Source: an uncultured Ruminiclostridium sp. (GTDB taxonomy: Bacteria > Bacillota > Clostridia > Oscillospirales > Ruminococcaceae). Taken from it: DNA of 61,917 bases. Shown here piece after piece: positions 42,510 to 50,694 of this stretch. A program made the translations under genes and the position numbers. Below the pieces are notes generated by a model that saw only the letters and a list, made by a program, of their open reading frames with translations, was not told where the DNA came from and did not search any database. Position 1 is the stretch's first letter. The number at the start of each line of letters is the position of its first letter. The stretch covers positions 1 through 61,917 of the forward strand of contig CATLBH010000008.1 in the NCBI GenBank assembly GCA_949878745.1. Reading direction: 5' to 3'.

Positions 42510-43304
42510 ATGAACAGTTTAAAAATTCTCATCGGTAACGATATACCCGACCAGGGCATATCGTGGGCAAACACCTTTAAATCCACGGGAGCGTTCGCAG
42601 TAACAAGAAAAGCCAATGGATTGATCCTCCTCCAATATATAAAGGAATATTCCATGCCCGACGTTATAATCATCGAAGCAAAAATGGGTGGGCTTGACGC
42701 GGCCGGCCTTATACGCGAGCTTAAGAAGAGCGGAGAGCTTCCGGTAGTTATCGTAACCGCGGATTACGATATGCCATCGGTCAGAGAAGAGGTGTTGAGT
42801 CTGGGAGCGGGCGGTTTTTTGGTTAAACCCTTTGACGTTAACAAGCTTATAAAAGCGATATCCGAAGCGGGCGAGCACAGCGGCTCGATGAACATCAACC
42901 TGGAGGACGCTTTTAAAGAGACGGCGGAGCGGCAGGATCTGGAATGCATCGTTACGGATATCATACATCAGATAGGCATACCCGCCCATATAAAAGGGTA
43001 CCACTTTTTGAGATACGCCATTATGCTGAGCGTTGAAAACACGGAGATGATAAACTGTATCACAAAGCTTCTGTATCCCAGCGTTGCCGCCAAATTCAGG
43101 ACGACTCCCTCGAGAGTGGAACGCGCCATTCGGCATGCCATAGAGCTGGCGTGGGACAGGGGAGACGTGGACGTTTTAAATTCCTATTTCGGGTACACTA
43201 TAAGGAACTCAAAGGGAAAACCCACCAATTCGGAGTTTATAGCGCTCATTTCGGACAAATTGCGTCTTCAGATGAAGAGCGCGGGGCATATGGTAAGATT
43301 GTAA
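42510..43304 (+). CDS. spo0A: Spo0A, sporulation master regulator with altered receiver domain
   Basis: 264 residues. Residues 1-118 are a receiver domain and about 145-262 the Spo0A DNA-binding domain, very well conserved (IIHQIGIPAHIKGYHFLR, TKLLYPSVAAKF, TPSRVERAIRHAIELAW, KPTNSEFIALISDKLRLQ). In the receiver Thr83 and Lys106 (LVKPFD) are kept, but the phospho-acceptor position reads VIIIEAKM: Glu56 replaces Asp, and the first of the paired acidic residues is Asn10 (GNDI). MPHLDG reads MGGLDA. AAGGAAGG lies before the ATG at 42510. The gene order with spoIVB supports orthology. The receiver may be regulated without normal phosphotransfer. Confidence 0.93.
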   Translation: MNSLKILIGNDIPDQGISWANTFKSTGAFAVTRKANGLILLQYIKEYSMPDVIIIEAKMGGLDAAGLIRELKKSGELPVVIVTADYDMPSVREEVLSLGAGGFLVKPFDVNKLIKAISEAGEHSGSMNINLEDAFKETAERQDLECIVTDIIHQIGIPAHIKGYHFLRYAIMLSVENTEMINCITKLLYPSVAAKFRTTPSRVERAIRHAIELAWDRGDVDVLNSYFGYTIRNSKGKPTNSEFIALISDKLRLQMKSAGHMVRL

Positions 43305-43336
43305 AATATGATGAATGACAATGGTTGATATATTGA

Positions 43337-43376
43337 TAAGGCGGTGACGCGTTTTTTCGCGGCGCCGCCTTTATTA
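43337..43376 (+). terminator. hairpin after spo0A
   Basis: AAGGCGG...CGCG pairs with CGCG...CCGCCTT, followed by TTATTATTT. Confidence 0.6.
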
Positions 43377-43430
43377 TTTGCCGATCTGTACGGAGTGAGC
43401 GTGGAGAACGTATGTGCAAGGCAAAACTTA

Positions 43431-43616
43431 TACCAATCCCTTTTTATACTGATTTTTAATCAATCTGTTGACAAACAGATTGATTAAAAATCACACCCAA
43501 AGCACTATTTGAAAATCATTCCGAGTTTTATTTTGTCTATAGTATGATTTGCAAATAGTATTAAACCGACGTAATACCCACAGTTTAAAAGGGATTGCCC
43601 CCGAAACACTAATCCT
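43431..43616 (+). repeat. outer family A element, copy A10a, split by A10b
   Basis: Subfamily d first stem (CCAATCCCTTTTTA ... TTTAAAAGGGATTG) and linker CCCCCGAAACAC, then truncated after CTAATCC. TTA precedes it at 43428-43430. A10b is inserted in its loop. Confidence 0.75.
43447..43560 (+). repeat. family A element, copy A10b, nested in A10a
   Basis: Subfamily c. Stems GATTTTTAATCAATCTG and CTATTTGAAAATCAT with complements, linker ACACCCAAAGCAC. TTA is duplicated at 43444-43446 and 43561-43563. Confidence 0.85.
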
Positions 43617-43629
43617 TTTCGGTTTTTTC

Positions 43630-43658
43630 TTGCAAAATTCTTTAAAATAATGTATAAT
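43630..43658 (+). promoter_or_regulatory. sigma-A promoter of thiN
   Basis: TTGCAA, 17 bp, TATAAT, 63 bp before the ATG at 43721. The leader holds a small GGAGC/GCTCC hairpin but no TPP riboswitch. Confidence 0.75.
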
Positions 43659-43720
43659 GATATCAAAAGGGGAGCTTAAAAAAGATTATTGCTCCATAAC
43701 GCCAAAGGAACATTAAATAT

Positions 43721-44365
43721 ATGAAAAAATGTATTATAATCGGCGCGGGGGAGTTTTTCGGGGAACCCGCAAAAATTTTGCGTGAAAAAGGGGACGTTCT
43801 TGTTATAGCGGCGGACGGGGGATACGGTCACTGTTTACGGCACGGAATAAAGCCCGACGCGGTTATAGGAGACTTCGATTCGTCAGGGGAAAAACCTTCG
43901 GACTGCGTTCTTGTGTGCCTGCCCCCGGAAAAGGACGATACGGACACGCTGGCGGCCATAAGGTACGCGCTTAAGGAAAATTATGAGGAATTTCACATTT
44001 TCGGCGGCACGGGCGGAAGATTCGACCACACCTTTGCCAATATGCAGTGTCTTGTGTTTCTTTCAAAGCAGGGAAAACGGGGATTTCTTTACGGCGGCGG
44101 GCATACGGTCACGGCGGTGACCGACGGCGGCGTATCGTTCCCCGAAAGCGCTTCGGGCACCGTTTCCGTTTTTGCCGCCGGGGACAGAGCGGAAGGTGTA
44201 AGCGAAACGGGGCTTAAATATTCCTTGGAAAACGCGTCGGTGAGAAACGATTTTCCCGTGGGGGTGAGCAATTCCTTTACCGGGAGGAGGAGCCGAATAT
44301 TCGTTGAAAAAGGAACCGTTTTTGTGATTTTTCCGGAGGGGGTTGAATGCGAATATGATATATAA
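43721..44365 (+). CDS. thiN: thiamine pyrophosphokinase
   Basis: Converts thiamine and ATP to thiamine diphosphate. 214 residues with the family blocks VIAADGGYGHCLRHGIKPDAVIGDFDS, the Mg-ATP site KDDTDT, and IFGGTGGRFDHTFANM; the C-terminal half is the beta-sandwich thiamine-binding domain ending with the SNSFTG block. It is followed at once by the overlapping HAD phosphatase gene. Confidence 0.93.
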   Translation: MKKCIIIGAGEFFGEPAKILREKGDVLVIAADGGYGHCLRHGIKPDAVIGDFDSSGEKPSDCVLVCLPPEKDDTDTLAAIRYALKENYEEFHIFGGTGGRFDHTFANMQCLVFLSKQGKRGFLYGGGHTVTAVTDGGVSFPESASGTVSVFAAGDRAEGVSETGLKYSLENASVRNDFPVGVSNSFTGRRSRIFVEKGTVFVIFPEGVECEYDI

Positions 44366-45014
44366 GGGGTATATTTTCGATCTTGACGGCACCGTACTGG
44401 ATTCGATGGGGGTCTGGCGGGAAGTGGATATCGGGTTTCTGGGGAAAAGGGGACTGCCTTTCAGCGAGGAGTACGGGAAAGCCATTTCTCATATGAAGCT
44501 GGAGCTTGCCGCCGAATATACGGTGAAGCTTTTCGGATTGAGGGAGGAGCCGGACGAGATTATAAGGGAATGGCTGGAGGGGGCGGAATATGAGTTTAAG
44601 CACAGGGTGGGGCTTAAGCCTTATGCGGGGGAGTTTCTTAAGCTTATTCACGGGCTGGGCTTACCCGTCGCCGCCGCCACCACAAGCAGGCGTTCCCTTT
44701 ACCGTCCCGCTCTTGAGCGCAACGGGATTCTGAAATATTTTGACGCCTTTTCCGACGGGGAAAGCGCGGAGAAGGGGAAGGACAGTCCCGAGATTTTTCT
44801 TAGGGCGGCGGAAATGCTGGGAGTGGGGGCTAAGGACTGTATTGTTTTCGAGGATACGCCCGAGGCGGTGAGGACGGCGAAAAGGGCGGGATTTACCGTG
44901 GCGGAGATGAAGAGAGAGGAAGAGGAGATTTCGGGAATTGCGGATTTTGTGATAGAGGATTTCGGGGGCGTTTTGGGGGAGCTGGAGAGGGAGGCTTGTT
45001 TGAGGTGTTTGTAA
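44355..45014 (+). CDS. HAD-superfamily phosphatase (beta-phosphoglucomutase-like)
   Basis: 219 residues from the ATG at 44355. Motif I FDLDGTVLDSMGVW, helical cap about 20-80, motif II AAATTSRR, motif III lysine in EKGKDSPEIF, motif IV FEDTPEAVRTAKRAG. The start is a choice: the ATG is 12 nt after GGAGGGGG, and a TTG at 44343 is too close to it. Either start overlaps thiN, so coupling is likely. The substrate is unknown; a link to thiamine phosphate is possible only from context. Confidence 0.82.
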   Translation: MIYKGYIFDLDGTVLDSMGVWREVDIGFLGKRGLPFSEEYGKAISHMKLELAAEYTVKLFGLREEPDEIIREWLEGAEYEFKHRVGLKPYAGEFLKLIHGLGLPVAAATTSRRSLYRPALERNGILKYFDAFSDGESAEKGKDSPEIFLRAAEMLGVGAKDCIVFEDTPEAVRTAKRAGFTVAEMKREEEEISGIADFVIEDFGGVLGELEREACLRCL

Positions 45015-45038
45015 TTTGATTTTACGGAGGAAAACAAA

Positions 45039-45371
45039 GTGTCTGTTACAGTAAATATTTATTATAGCGGCGTAAACGGAAACGCAAAAAAATTTGCCGA
45101 AGAAATGGTTGCGAGCGGTATAGTTAATGATATTCGTGCAGAGGACGGAAATATCAGATATGAGTATTTTTTTCCAATGGAAGATACGGAAACAGTGCTT
45201 TTAATCGATAGTTGGAAAGACCAAAAATCAATAGATTTCCACCATGCTTCGCCTATGATGAAAAAAATCACAGAACTTCGTGAGAAATATGATTTACATA
45301 TGAAAGCGGAGCGATATATGTTTGATGAAGCTGGCATTCCGGCTACGGATAAAGCGTTTATAAAAGAGTGA
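45039..45371 (+). CDS. antibiotic biosynthesis monooxygenase (ABM)-domain protein
   Basis: 110 residues from a GTG with GGAGG 8 nt upstream. A single dimeric ferredoxin-like fold: VNIYYSGVNGNAKKFAEEM, YEYFFPMEDTETVLLIDSW, IDFHHASPMMKKITELREKY, ERYMFD. These small proteins are quinol monooxygenases or haem-related enzymes. Codon choice is more AT-rich at third positions than in the two genes before it, which may mean recent acquisition. Confidence 0.75.
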   Translation: MSVTVNIYYSGVNGNAKKFAEEMVASGIVNDIRAEDGNIRYEYFFPMEDTETVLLIDSWKDQKSIDFHHASPMMKKITELREKYDLHMKAERYMFDEAGIPATDKAFIKE

Positions 45372-45392
45372 ATTTTTATACGGCAATACAAA

Positions 45393-45573
45393 GGAACCGC
45401 TGATTAATACTAATCCTCTTTAAACTGTTGGATTAGTGTTTCGGGGGCAATCCCTTTTTAAATTGTGGGTATTACGTCAGTTTAAAAAGGGATTGGTAAA
45501 ACACAATCGTCACGTTTAAAGCAGCGTACTCACGCGGCTGATTGTGTTATGCGGCGCTTTAATCGGAGGTTCC
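45393..45573. repeat. family C element, copy C4, with A11 inside
   Basis: Left end GGAACCGCTGATTAA and right end GGAGGTTCC. The interior has diverged from C1/C2 and contains A11. Flanks CAAA and CTAA are close but not identical. Confidence 0.65.
45408..45490 (-). repeat. family A element, copy A11
   Basis: Subfamily d reversed, linker complement TGTTTCGGGGGC. TAA precedes it at 45405-45407; the right side reads AAA, an imperfect duplication. Confidence 0.75.
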
Positions 45574-45612
45574 CTAAAAACTGTATTTCCCGTTTTCGCT
45601 TCGGCTTCTTTA

Positions 45613-45725
45613 TACTGATTTTTAATCAATATGTTGACAAACAAATTGATTAAAAATCAAACCCAAAGCACTTTTGCAAATCATTCAAAGTTTTATTTTA
45701 TCTATAGTATGATTTGCAAATAGTA
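45613..45725 (+). repeat. family A element, copy A12
   Basis: Subfamily c, very like A10b, with linker AAACCCAAAGCAC. TTA is duplicated at 45610-45612 and 45726-45728; the latter is the stop codon of the pseudogene on the minus strand. Confidence 0.85.
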
Positions 45726-46405
45726 TTACTCGTTAAGGTAAGCGGAAAGCTTTCGGTCGGCTTCCGAAATAAATTTTTCGATATCGATTTCGCCTCTTAC
45801 ATAGCTTTCAAAATCGTTTCTGTAAATTTCCAAAGAAACGTTAAAGGTTATCGAGGCGTTTTCGTATATTTCATAGAGACTTTGAGTAAAGGGGTCATCG
45901 CCGTAGGAGTCTTTGTTCTTTAAAACAAAGCTGTTTTTCCTGTCCGCAAAGCGCGAGGCCGTTCTTTCTATAAAAAGGAGAGTTTCGGCCAGATGTTCGG
46001 AATTGGGATTTACACAGACAAAAACGCAGTCGACGCTGTTTTTTTCGCCGTAGGCGGGCACCGGGGCGGCAAGGCGGTTTTCGTCGCCCGCAAGCTCTCT
46101 TTGGCTCGACAAGCTGTCGTTTACGTTAAAAGCGCTTTTTGGTATATTTCTTCCAGATACGAGTCGCCGATAAGCCCGATTCCGACCTTTTCCTTAATCT
46201 GTCTGTTGTACATGGCGTTGTTTATTTCATACAGGAAATTCTTGAAATACGGGGCATTGTAATTTTCCTTAAGCAGGGAGGCAAGTCTTCGGAATTCGTC
46301 GGTATCGAAGCTTTTGTTCTCGTACAGGTAGGATTTCAGCAGTGATTTTACGATATCGAATCTGTTGCAGGAATAATATTTGGACTTTTCGTCGGCTTTT
46401 TCCAT
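45726..46405 (-). pseudogene. broken gene, tail of an extracellular solute-binding-like protein
   Basis: Two minus-strand frames, 46121-46405 (MEKADEKSKYYSCNRFDIVK...) and 45726-46112, join through a -1 shift near CCAAAAAGCGC with no stop between (the second frame is open upstream and reads KSAFNVNDSLSSQREL). The end EKFISEADRKLSAYLNE is typical of the C-terminus of sugar ABC-transporter binding proteins. There is no ribosome site or signal peptide at the front. I read it as the decayed 3' part of a longer gene, now frameshifted. Confidence 0.6.
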
Positions 46406-46608
46406 TTCTTTTTTTGGGATTTTGTAAGTTAATACATATCATCTCGGGAAAATGTTACAGAAAATTTTATTTTTGGCAGAATTAACAAAAAAGGACATAA
46501 ATATTATACAAAAAAACAAAAGCCGCCGCTTCGTATCGGAATAAGCGCTGACGTTTATTCCATTTGCCGAAGCGGCGGTTTTTCGTTTTTGATTTTTATA
46601 TTTTGTTT

Positions 46609-48918
46609 TTACATTACCGTTTCAAGTCCGTCCGCGCTCTTTACGGTAAATTTACCTTTACCCTCGGATTTGATATAAATCTTATCGCCCTTTCTTTCGG
46701 CGGTAACGGTAAGAGCCTTGTTTCCGTCCGCGCCGCAGATCACGCACTCGGCCGTTTTTCCGTCTTCAAGGCCGTAAACCACCAGCTCCGCGTTTTCGGT
46801 GTAATCGTAGGTGAAATTGCGCTTGAAGTCGCCGAAGGCGATAATGCTGTTGGGCTTGGCGTAAAGGGGCATTCCGAAATAGTCGTATTTCTTTTCGTAC
46901 CAGCGGCCGCCTTCAAGCGCCTCGCCGGTCTGGATATCCGTCCATCTGCCCGTATCGGGGAGATAGAAGCTTACGGTTCCGTCCTCACAGAATACGGGAG
47001 CCACCATAAGGGTATCGCCCAGCATATACTGTCTGTCCAGGCTGAGGACGCCGGGGTCGGAGCCGAAGTCCACAACCATGGCTCTCATCATGGGAACGCC
47101 TGTTTCGTGGGTCTTTACGGCGTTGGCATAGAGGTAAGGCATAAGCTTGCCCTTAAGCTTGGTGAAGTGTCTGAGCACGTCGCAGCTTTCCTCGTCGAAG
47201 TTCCAAGGCACGCGATAGGAGCTGTTGCCGTGGAGTCTCGAATGAGTGGACATAAGACCGAAGGCGCACCAGCGCTTATAAAGGTCGGGAGTACCCGTGG
47301 CTTCGAAGCCGCTTATATCGTGGCTGAAGAAGCCGAAGCCCGACAGGCAGAGAGAAAGTCCGCCGCGAACGGTCTCCCACATGGATTCGTAGTTGCTGAA
47401 GCAGTCGCCGCCCCAGTGAACGGGGAACTGCTGTCCTCCCGCTGTGGCGCTTCTGGCGAAGAGGCAGGCCTTGTTTTTGCCGTAGAACTCTTCCAGCACC
47501 TCGAAGGTGGTTTTATTGTAGAGATAGGTGTAGAAGTTGTGCATTTTATAGGGATCGGAGCCGTCAAAGTAGCATACGTCGGTGGGAATTCTTTCGCCGA
47601 AGTCGGTTTTGAAGGCGTCAACGCCCATTTCGCAGAGCACTCTAAGCTTGCTCTTATACCATTCGCAGGCGGCGGGGTTGGTGAAGTCCACAAGAGCCAT
47701 ACCCGGCTGCCACATATCGCACTGGAAGACGGAGCCGTCCTTGTTCTTTATGAAATAGCCCTTTTCCGCGCCCTCGTCAAACAGGGAGGAGAGCTGGGCG
47801 ATGTAGGGATTGATCCAGACGCAGATCTCGATGTTCTTTTTCTTAAGTCTTTCGAGCATAGCCTTGGGGTCGGGGAACATTCTGCTGTCCCATGTGAAAT
47901 CGCACCATCTGAATTCCCTCATCCAGAAGCAGTCGAAGTGGAACACTTCAAGAGGAATGTCTCTTCTCTCCATCTCGTCGATAAAGTAGGAGCAGGTTTT
48001 TTCGTCGTAGTCGGTGGTAAAGGAGGTGGTGAGCCAGAGACCGAAGGTGTAGGCGGGGGGAAGGGCGGGTTTGCCCGTCAGGTCGGTGTAGTGGGAGATG
48101 ACGTCCGCCACGGTTTCACCGCCGAACACGAAATACTGGAGTCTTTCGCCCTGAACGGTGAAGGAAACCTTGGAAACGGTTTCGCTGGCCACTTCAAAGT
48201 TTACGTTTTCGGGGTGATTTACGAATACGCCGTAATTGCGGCTGGATACGTAGAAGGGAATGGACTTGTAGGTCTGTTCGGAGCAGGTGCCGCCGTCGTT
48301 GTTCCATACGTCCACGGTCTGGCCGTTCTTAACGAAGGTGGAGAACTTTTCGCCGAAGCCGTAAATGTTTTCGCCCACGGAAATATTGAGCATTTCGCGC
48401 ATAACGGCGGGGCAGTCGGTGGCGCTTCCCGCGTAGAAGTTTTCGCCCTGACCCATAAGCATACGGTTGTTGGTGCGCCAATCCGCTTCTTTAATATAGG
48501 AGGTGGTGCGCCAGCCGCTCTTGGTGAGAAGCTTTCCGTCATACATATACTGTATGTCCCATGCTCCGCCCTGAGCGCCTATTACCACGCTCGTTTTGCC
48601 GGAGGTGAGGGTGTAGCCGCCCTGTGCGTTTTTTTCAACGGTGGGCTTAAAATCGGGGTTTTCGTAAAGGGGGAAGTCGGGGGTGGTCTTTTTGGCTCCC
48701 TTAAAATGTTCAACCGTCACTTTGATTGAATTTTCGAGGGTAGAGGTGAAGTTAACGGTGAGGAGGGGGCCGCCTAAGGTTTGTCCTCTGTTGCCTATCC
48801 ACTGAGCCGCCGCCAGAACGGTAACAGATTTTTCGTCGGCGGTGATTTCGTACATCTGAGTGGCGTAGCTTACGTCGTAGCCGGGCTTATTAAGCCAGAA
48901 GCCGTCGGAGTATTTCAT
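46609..48918 (-). CDS. alpha-xylosidase, GH31 (YicI type)
   Basis: 769 residues. N-terminal beta-sandwich (1-270), catalytic barrel 285-610 and C-terminal beta domains. The GH31 nucleophile motif is KTDFGERIP with Asp439, and the acid/base is Asp505 in HWGGD. The KTDFGERIP form is that of YicI-type alpha-xylosidases acting on isoprimeverose-like ends of xyloglucan oligosaccharides. It has no signal peptide, so it acts in the cytoplasm on imported sugars. AAAGGA lies before the ATG. The promoter and a cre-like operator lie upstream, so carbon catabolite repression through HPr-Ser46-P is likely. Confidence 0.93.
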   Translation of the reverse strand: MKYSDGFWLNKPGYDVSYATQMYEITADEKSVTVLAAAQWIGNRGQTLGGPLLTVNFTSTLENSIKVTVEHFKGAKKTTPDFPLYENPDFKPTVEKNAQGGYTLTSGKTSVVIGAQGGAWDIQYMYDGKLLTKSGWRTTSYIKEADWRTNNRMLMGQGENFYAGSATDCPAVMREMLNISVGENIYGFGEKFSTFVKNGQTVDVWNNDGGTCSEQTYKSIPFYVSSRNYGVFVNHPENVNFEVASETVSKVSFTVQGERLQYFVFGGETVADVISHYTDLTGKPALPPAYTFGLWLTTSFTTDYDEKTCSYFIDEMERRDIPLEVFHFDCFWMREFRWCDFTWDSRMFPDPKAMLERLKKKNIEICVWINPYIAQLSSLFDEGAEKGYFIKNKDGSVFQCDMWQPGMALVDFTNPAACEWYKSKLRVLCEMGVDAFKTDFGERIPTDVCYFDGSDPYKMHNFYTYLYNKTTFEVLEEFYGKNKACLFARSATAGGQQFPVHWGGDCFSNYESMWETVRGGLSLCLSGFGFFSHDISGFEATGTPDLYKRWCAFGLMSTHSRLHGNSSYRVPWNFDEESCDVLRHFTKLKGKLMPYLYANAVKTHETGVPMMRAMVVDFGSDPGVLSLDRQYMLGDTLMVAPVFCEDGTVSFYLPDTGRWTDIQTGEALEGGRWYEKKYDYFGMPLYAKPNSIIAFGDFKRNFTYDYTENAELVVYGLEDGKTAECVICGADGNKALTVTAERKGDKIYIKSEGKGKFTVKSADGLETVM

Positions 48919-49012
48919 ATTCTTTTATCCTTTCTTTATTGCTTTTCAGCATTTTTTACTTTTTTTGAGATAGGGGAACGATTTTTGCTTATGGGAAGAA
49001 AATGCAATGTGA

Positions 49013-49026
49013 TGTAATCGTTTACA
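49013..49026. promoter_or_regulatory. cre-like / LacI-family operator
   Basis: TGTAATCGTTTACA, an imperfect palindrome centred on CG, matches the catabolite-responsive element consensus. It lies 18 bp past the -10 box of the alpha-xylosidase promoter, where a bound CcpA or local LacI-type repressor would block transcription. Confidence 0.6.
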
Positions 49027-49043
49027 AGTTCTCTATATTTCGT

Positions 49044-49072
49044 ATTATAGCACGTGAAATATAAAAAAACAA
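49044..49072 (-). promoter_or_regulatory. sigma-A promoter of the alpha-xylosidase gene
   Basis: TTGTTT, 17 bp, TATAAT on the minus strand, with the cre-like site between it and the gene. The remaining 49073-49277 shows only a CGCCCTATCGG/CCGACAGGGCG hairpin (49211-49250), probably the terminator of the SDR gene. Confidence 0.75.
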
Positions 49073-49277
49073 GGGGGGAAGGGAGAAATTTTATTGTAAA
49101 AATCGGTTTTGTTAAGGCTGCACAATAATGTAATTTTTGGACAAAGGATTTTAATAAAGTTGTGTAAAGCGCGGCTTGTTTGCCGCCTCCTATGCTGCTC
49201 CCCCGATGATACAACAGAACGCCCTATCGGTGCAACCGGCCGACAGGGCGCCGATAACTAATGGAAAAAGCTTCCGT

Positions 49278-50078
49278 TTACGGTCTTAGACCCATTCCGC
49301 CCTCAAGAGTGAGCGTTTCGCCGGTCATATACTTAAAGTCGGGAGAAGCGAGCTGTACGCAGACTCTTCCTATTTCAAGCTCCGAGTCGCCTATATGGCC
49401 GCAGGGCGGTATGTGCACGTTGGCCTTAAACGCGTCGGGATAAGCCTTTTCAAACTGTTCCAGCTGAGCCGTCCAGGCAAGGGGGCAAACCACGTTAACG
49501 TTAATCCCGTCCTTGGCCCACTCGGTGGCGGCCACGCGGGTAAGACCTCTTATGCCTTCCTTGGCGGCGGCGTAGGAGCACTGACCGAAGTTTCCGAAAA
49601 GACCCGCGCCGGAGGCAAAGTTGATAACGGTGCCCTTGGATTTAACCAAATGAGGGTAGCAGGCTTTCATATAGTAAAAGGCGGCGTAAAGGCCGGAATA
49701 GATGGCAAGATCAAACTGCTCGGTGGTGTGTTCCGCAAGGGGCACTCCCGAAGCAGAGGCCTGGGCGTTGTTTATCAGCACGTCGATACCGCCGAAGGTC
49801 TCCACGGTTTTATCGATAACGTTCTGAACCACCGACATATTGTCGGCTCCCGCGTTTACGTCCGCCTGTACAATAAGAACCTTTATGCCGTAAAGTCTTT
49901 CAAGCTCTTCCTTGGCGTCCTCAAGCTTCTTTACGTTGCGGCCGGTGATAACGATATTCGCGCCCTCTTTGGCGTAAGCGGTGGCGATTCCGTAGCCGAT
50001 GGAGCCGCAGCGGCCGTCGCTAAGAACCGCGCGACCCGCGCCGGTGATTATTGCGGTTTTACCCGTTAAAAATCCCAT
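49278..50078 (-). CDS. short-chain dehydrogenase/reductase
   Basis: 266 residues, Rossmann fold. The coenzyme loop is split by an insert, ITGAGRAVLSDGRCGSIGYG; NNAQA, the catalytic Ser in NFASGAG, and YAAAK with the Tyr/Lys pair are present, and the C-terminus LTLEGGMGLRP is typical. The ADVN and TGRN residues around the cofactor suggest NADP(H), but this is not certain. The substrate is unknown. GAAGG precedes the ATG. Confidence 0.9.
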   Translation of the reverse strand: MGFLTGKTAIITGAGRAVLSDGRCGSIGYGIATAYAKEGANIVITGRNVKKLEDAKEELERLYGIKVLIVQADVNAGADNMSVVQNVIDKTVETFGGIDVLINNAQASASGVPLAEHTTEQFDLAIYSGLYAAFYYMKACYPHLVKSKGTVINFASGAGLFGNFGQCSYAAAKEGIRGLTRVAATEWAKDGINVNVVCPLAWTAQLEQFEKAYPDAFKANVHIPPCGHIGDSELEIGRVCVQLASPDFKYMTGETLTLEGGMGLRP

Positions 50079-50156
50079 TTTAAAAGCCTTCTTTCTTTGT
50101 TATTTTGTTGTTTGAATTGAAAACTTGAATCCGGACAGGATTTTTTGTATGGTATT

Positions 50157-50185
50157 ATTTTAACATATTTTAAAAGAAAATTCAA
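50157..50185 (-). promoter_or_regulatory. sigma-A promoter of the SDR gene
   Basis: TTGAAT, 17 bp, TAAAAT on the minus strand, 79 bp before the ATG at 50078. Confidence 0.65.
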
Positions 50186-50251
50186 GGGGATTTTGTTATT
50201 TTTTGACAAATGACGGAATTGGGGGAGGTTATTATACTTGGACCGTAAAAA

Positions 50252-50440
50252 AGAAAAAAAGCGGCGAAGCCGCGCAATACTTTTTTCGCTTCCTTTTTGG
50301 GCTCCAAAAAGGAAGTAGGGTGTGGGACAAAGTCCCACTGCTACCGGTTAAGAGCAATAAACAACTTGGTAATTTGTCGCGTAAAAACAAACGTTAGAAG
50401 CGGGCGAAGCCGCCGCTTCGGCCAAAAGAAAAAGCTTAAG
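50252..50440 (+). repeat. family F repeat, copy 1
   Basis: GCGGCGAAGCCGC, then CTTCCTTTTTGG/CCAAAAAGGAAG, GTGGGAC/GTCCCAC, GTCGCGTAAAAACAAACG and GCGGGCGAAGCCGCCGCTTCGGCC. It faces copy 2 across a 60-bp spacer that holds AACCCGCCAAA/TTTGGCGGGTT. Confidence 0.75.
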
Positions 50441-50504
50441 CCACAAACCCGCCAAACCCGTTTCAAAAACAGGATTTGGCGGGTTTTGGGCGTAAGTTTG
50501 TCTT

Positions 50505-50690
50505 TGACTCCGAAGCCCCGCTTCGCGGCTTCTAACGTTTGTTTTTACGCGACTGATTATCGGCTTGGTTTTTTGCTCTCGTCTTGCGGCGGTGGGGCTT
50601 TGCCCCACACCCCACTTCCTTTTCGGAGTCCGAAAAGGAAGCGAAAAGGACATCGCGCGGCTTCGCCGCTTTTTTTGCCCCATATCCCAA
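50505..50690 (-). repeat. family F repeat, copy 2
   Basis: The same module order as copy 1 in reverse, with stem CTTCCTTTTCGG/CCGAAAAGGAAG and GTGGGGC/GCCCCAC. It ends next to the lipoprotein stop. Confidence 0.75.
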
Positions 50691-50694
50691 GACT

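Noticed and set aside
43618-43720. TPP riboswitch before thiN
   Set aside because: The leader is about 60 nt and lacks the conserved TPP-aptamer blocks; only a small GGAGC hairpin is present.
46564-48729. A 721-codon open frame antisense to the alpha-xylosidase gene
   Set aside because: The GH31 protein on the other strand has complete catalytic motifs. The antisense frame is low-complexity (Val/Gly/Ala/His rich), as expected from codon bias of the real gene.
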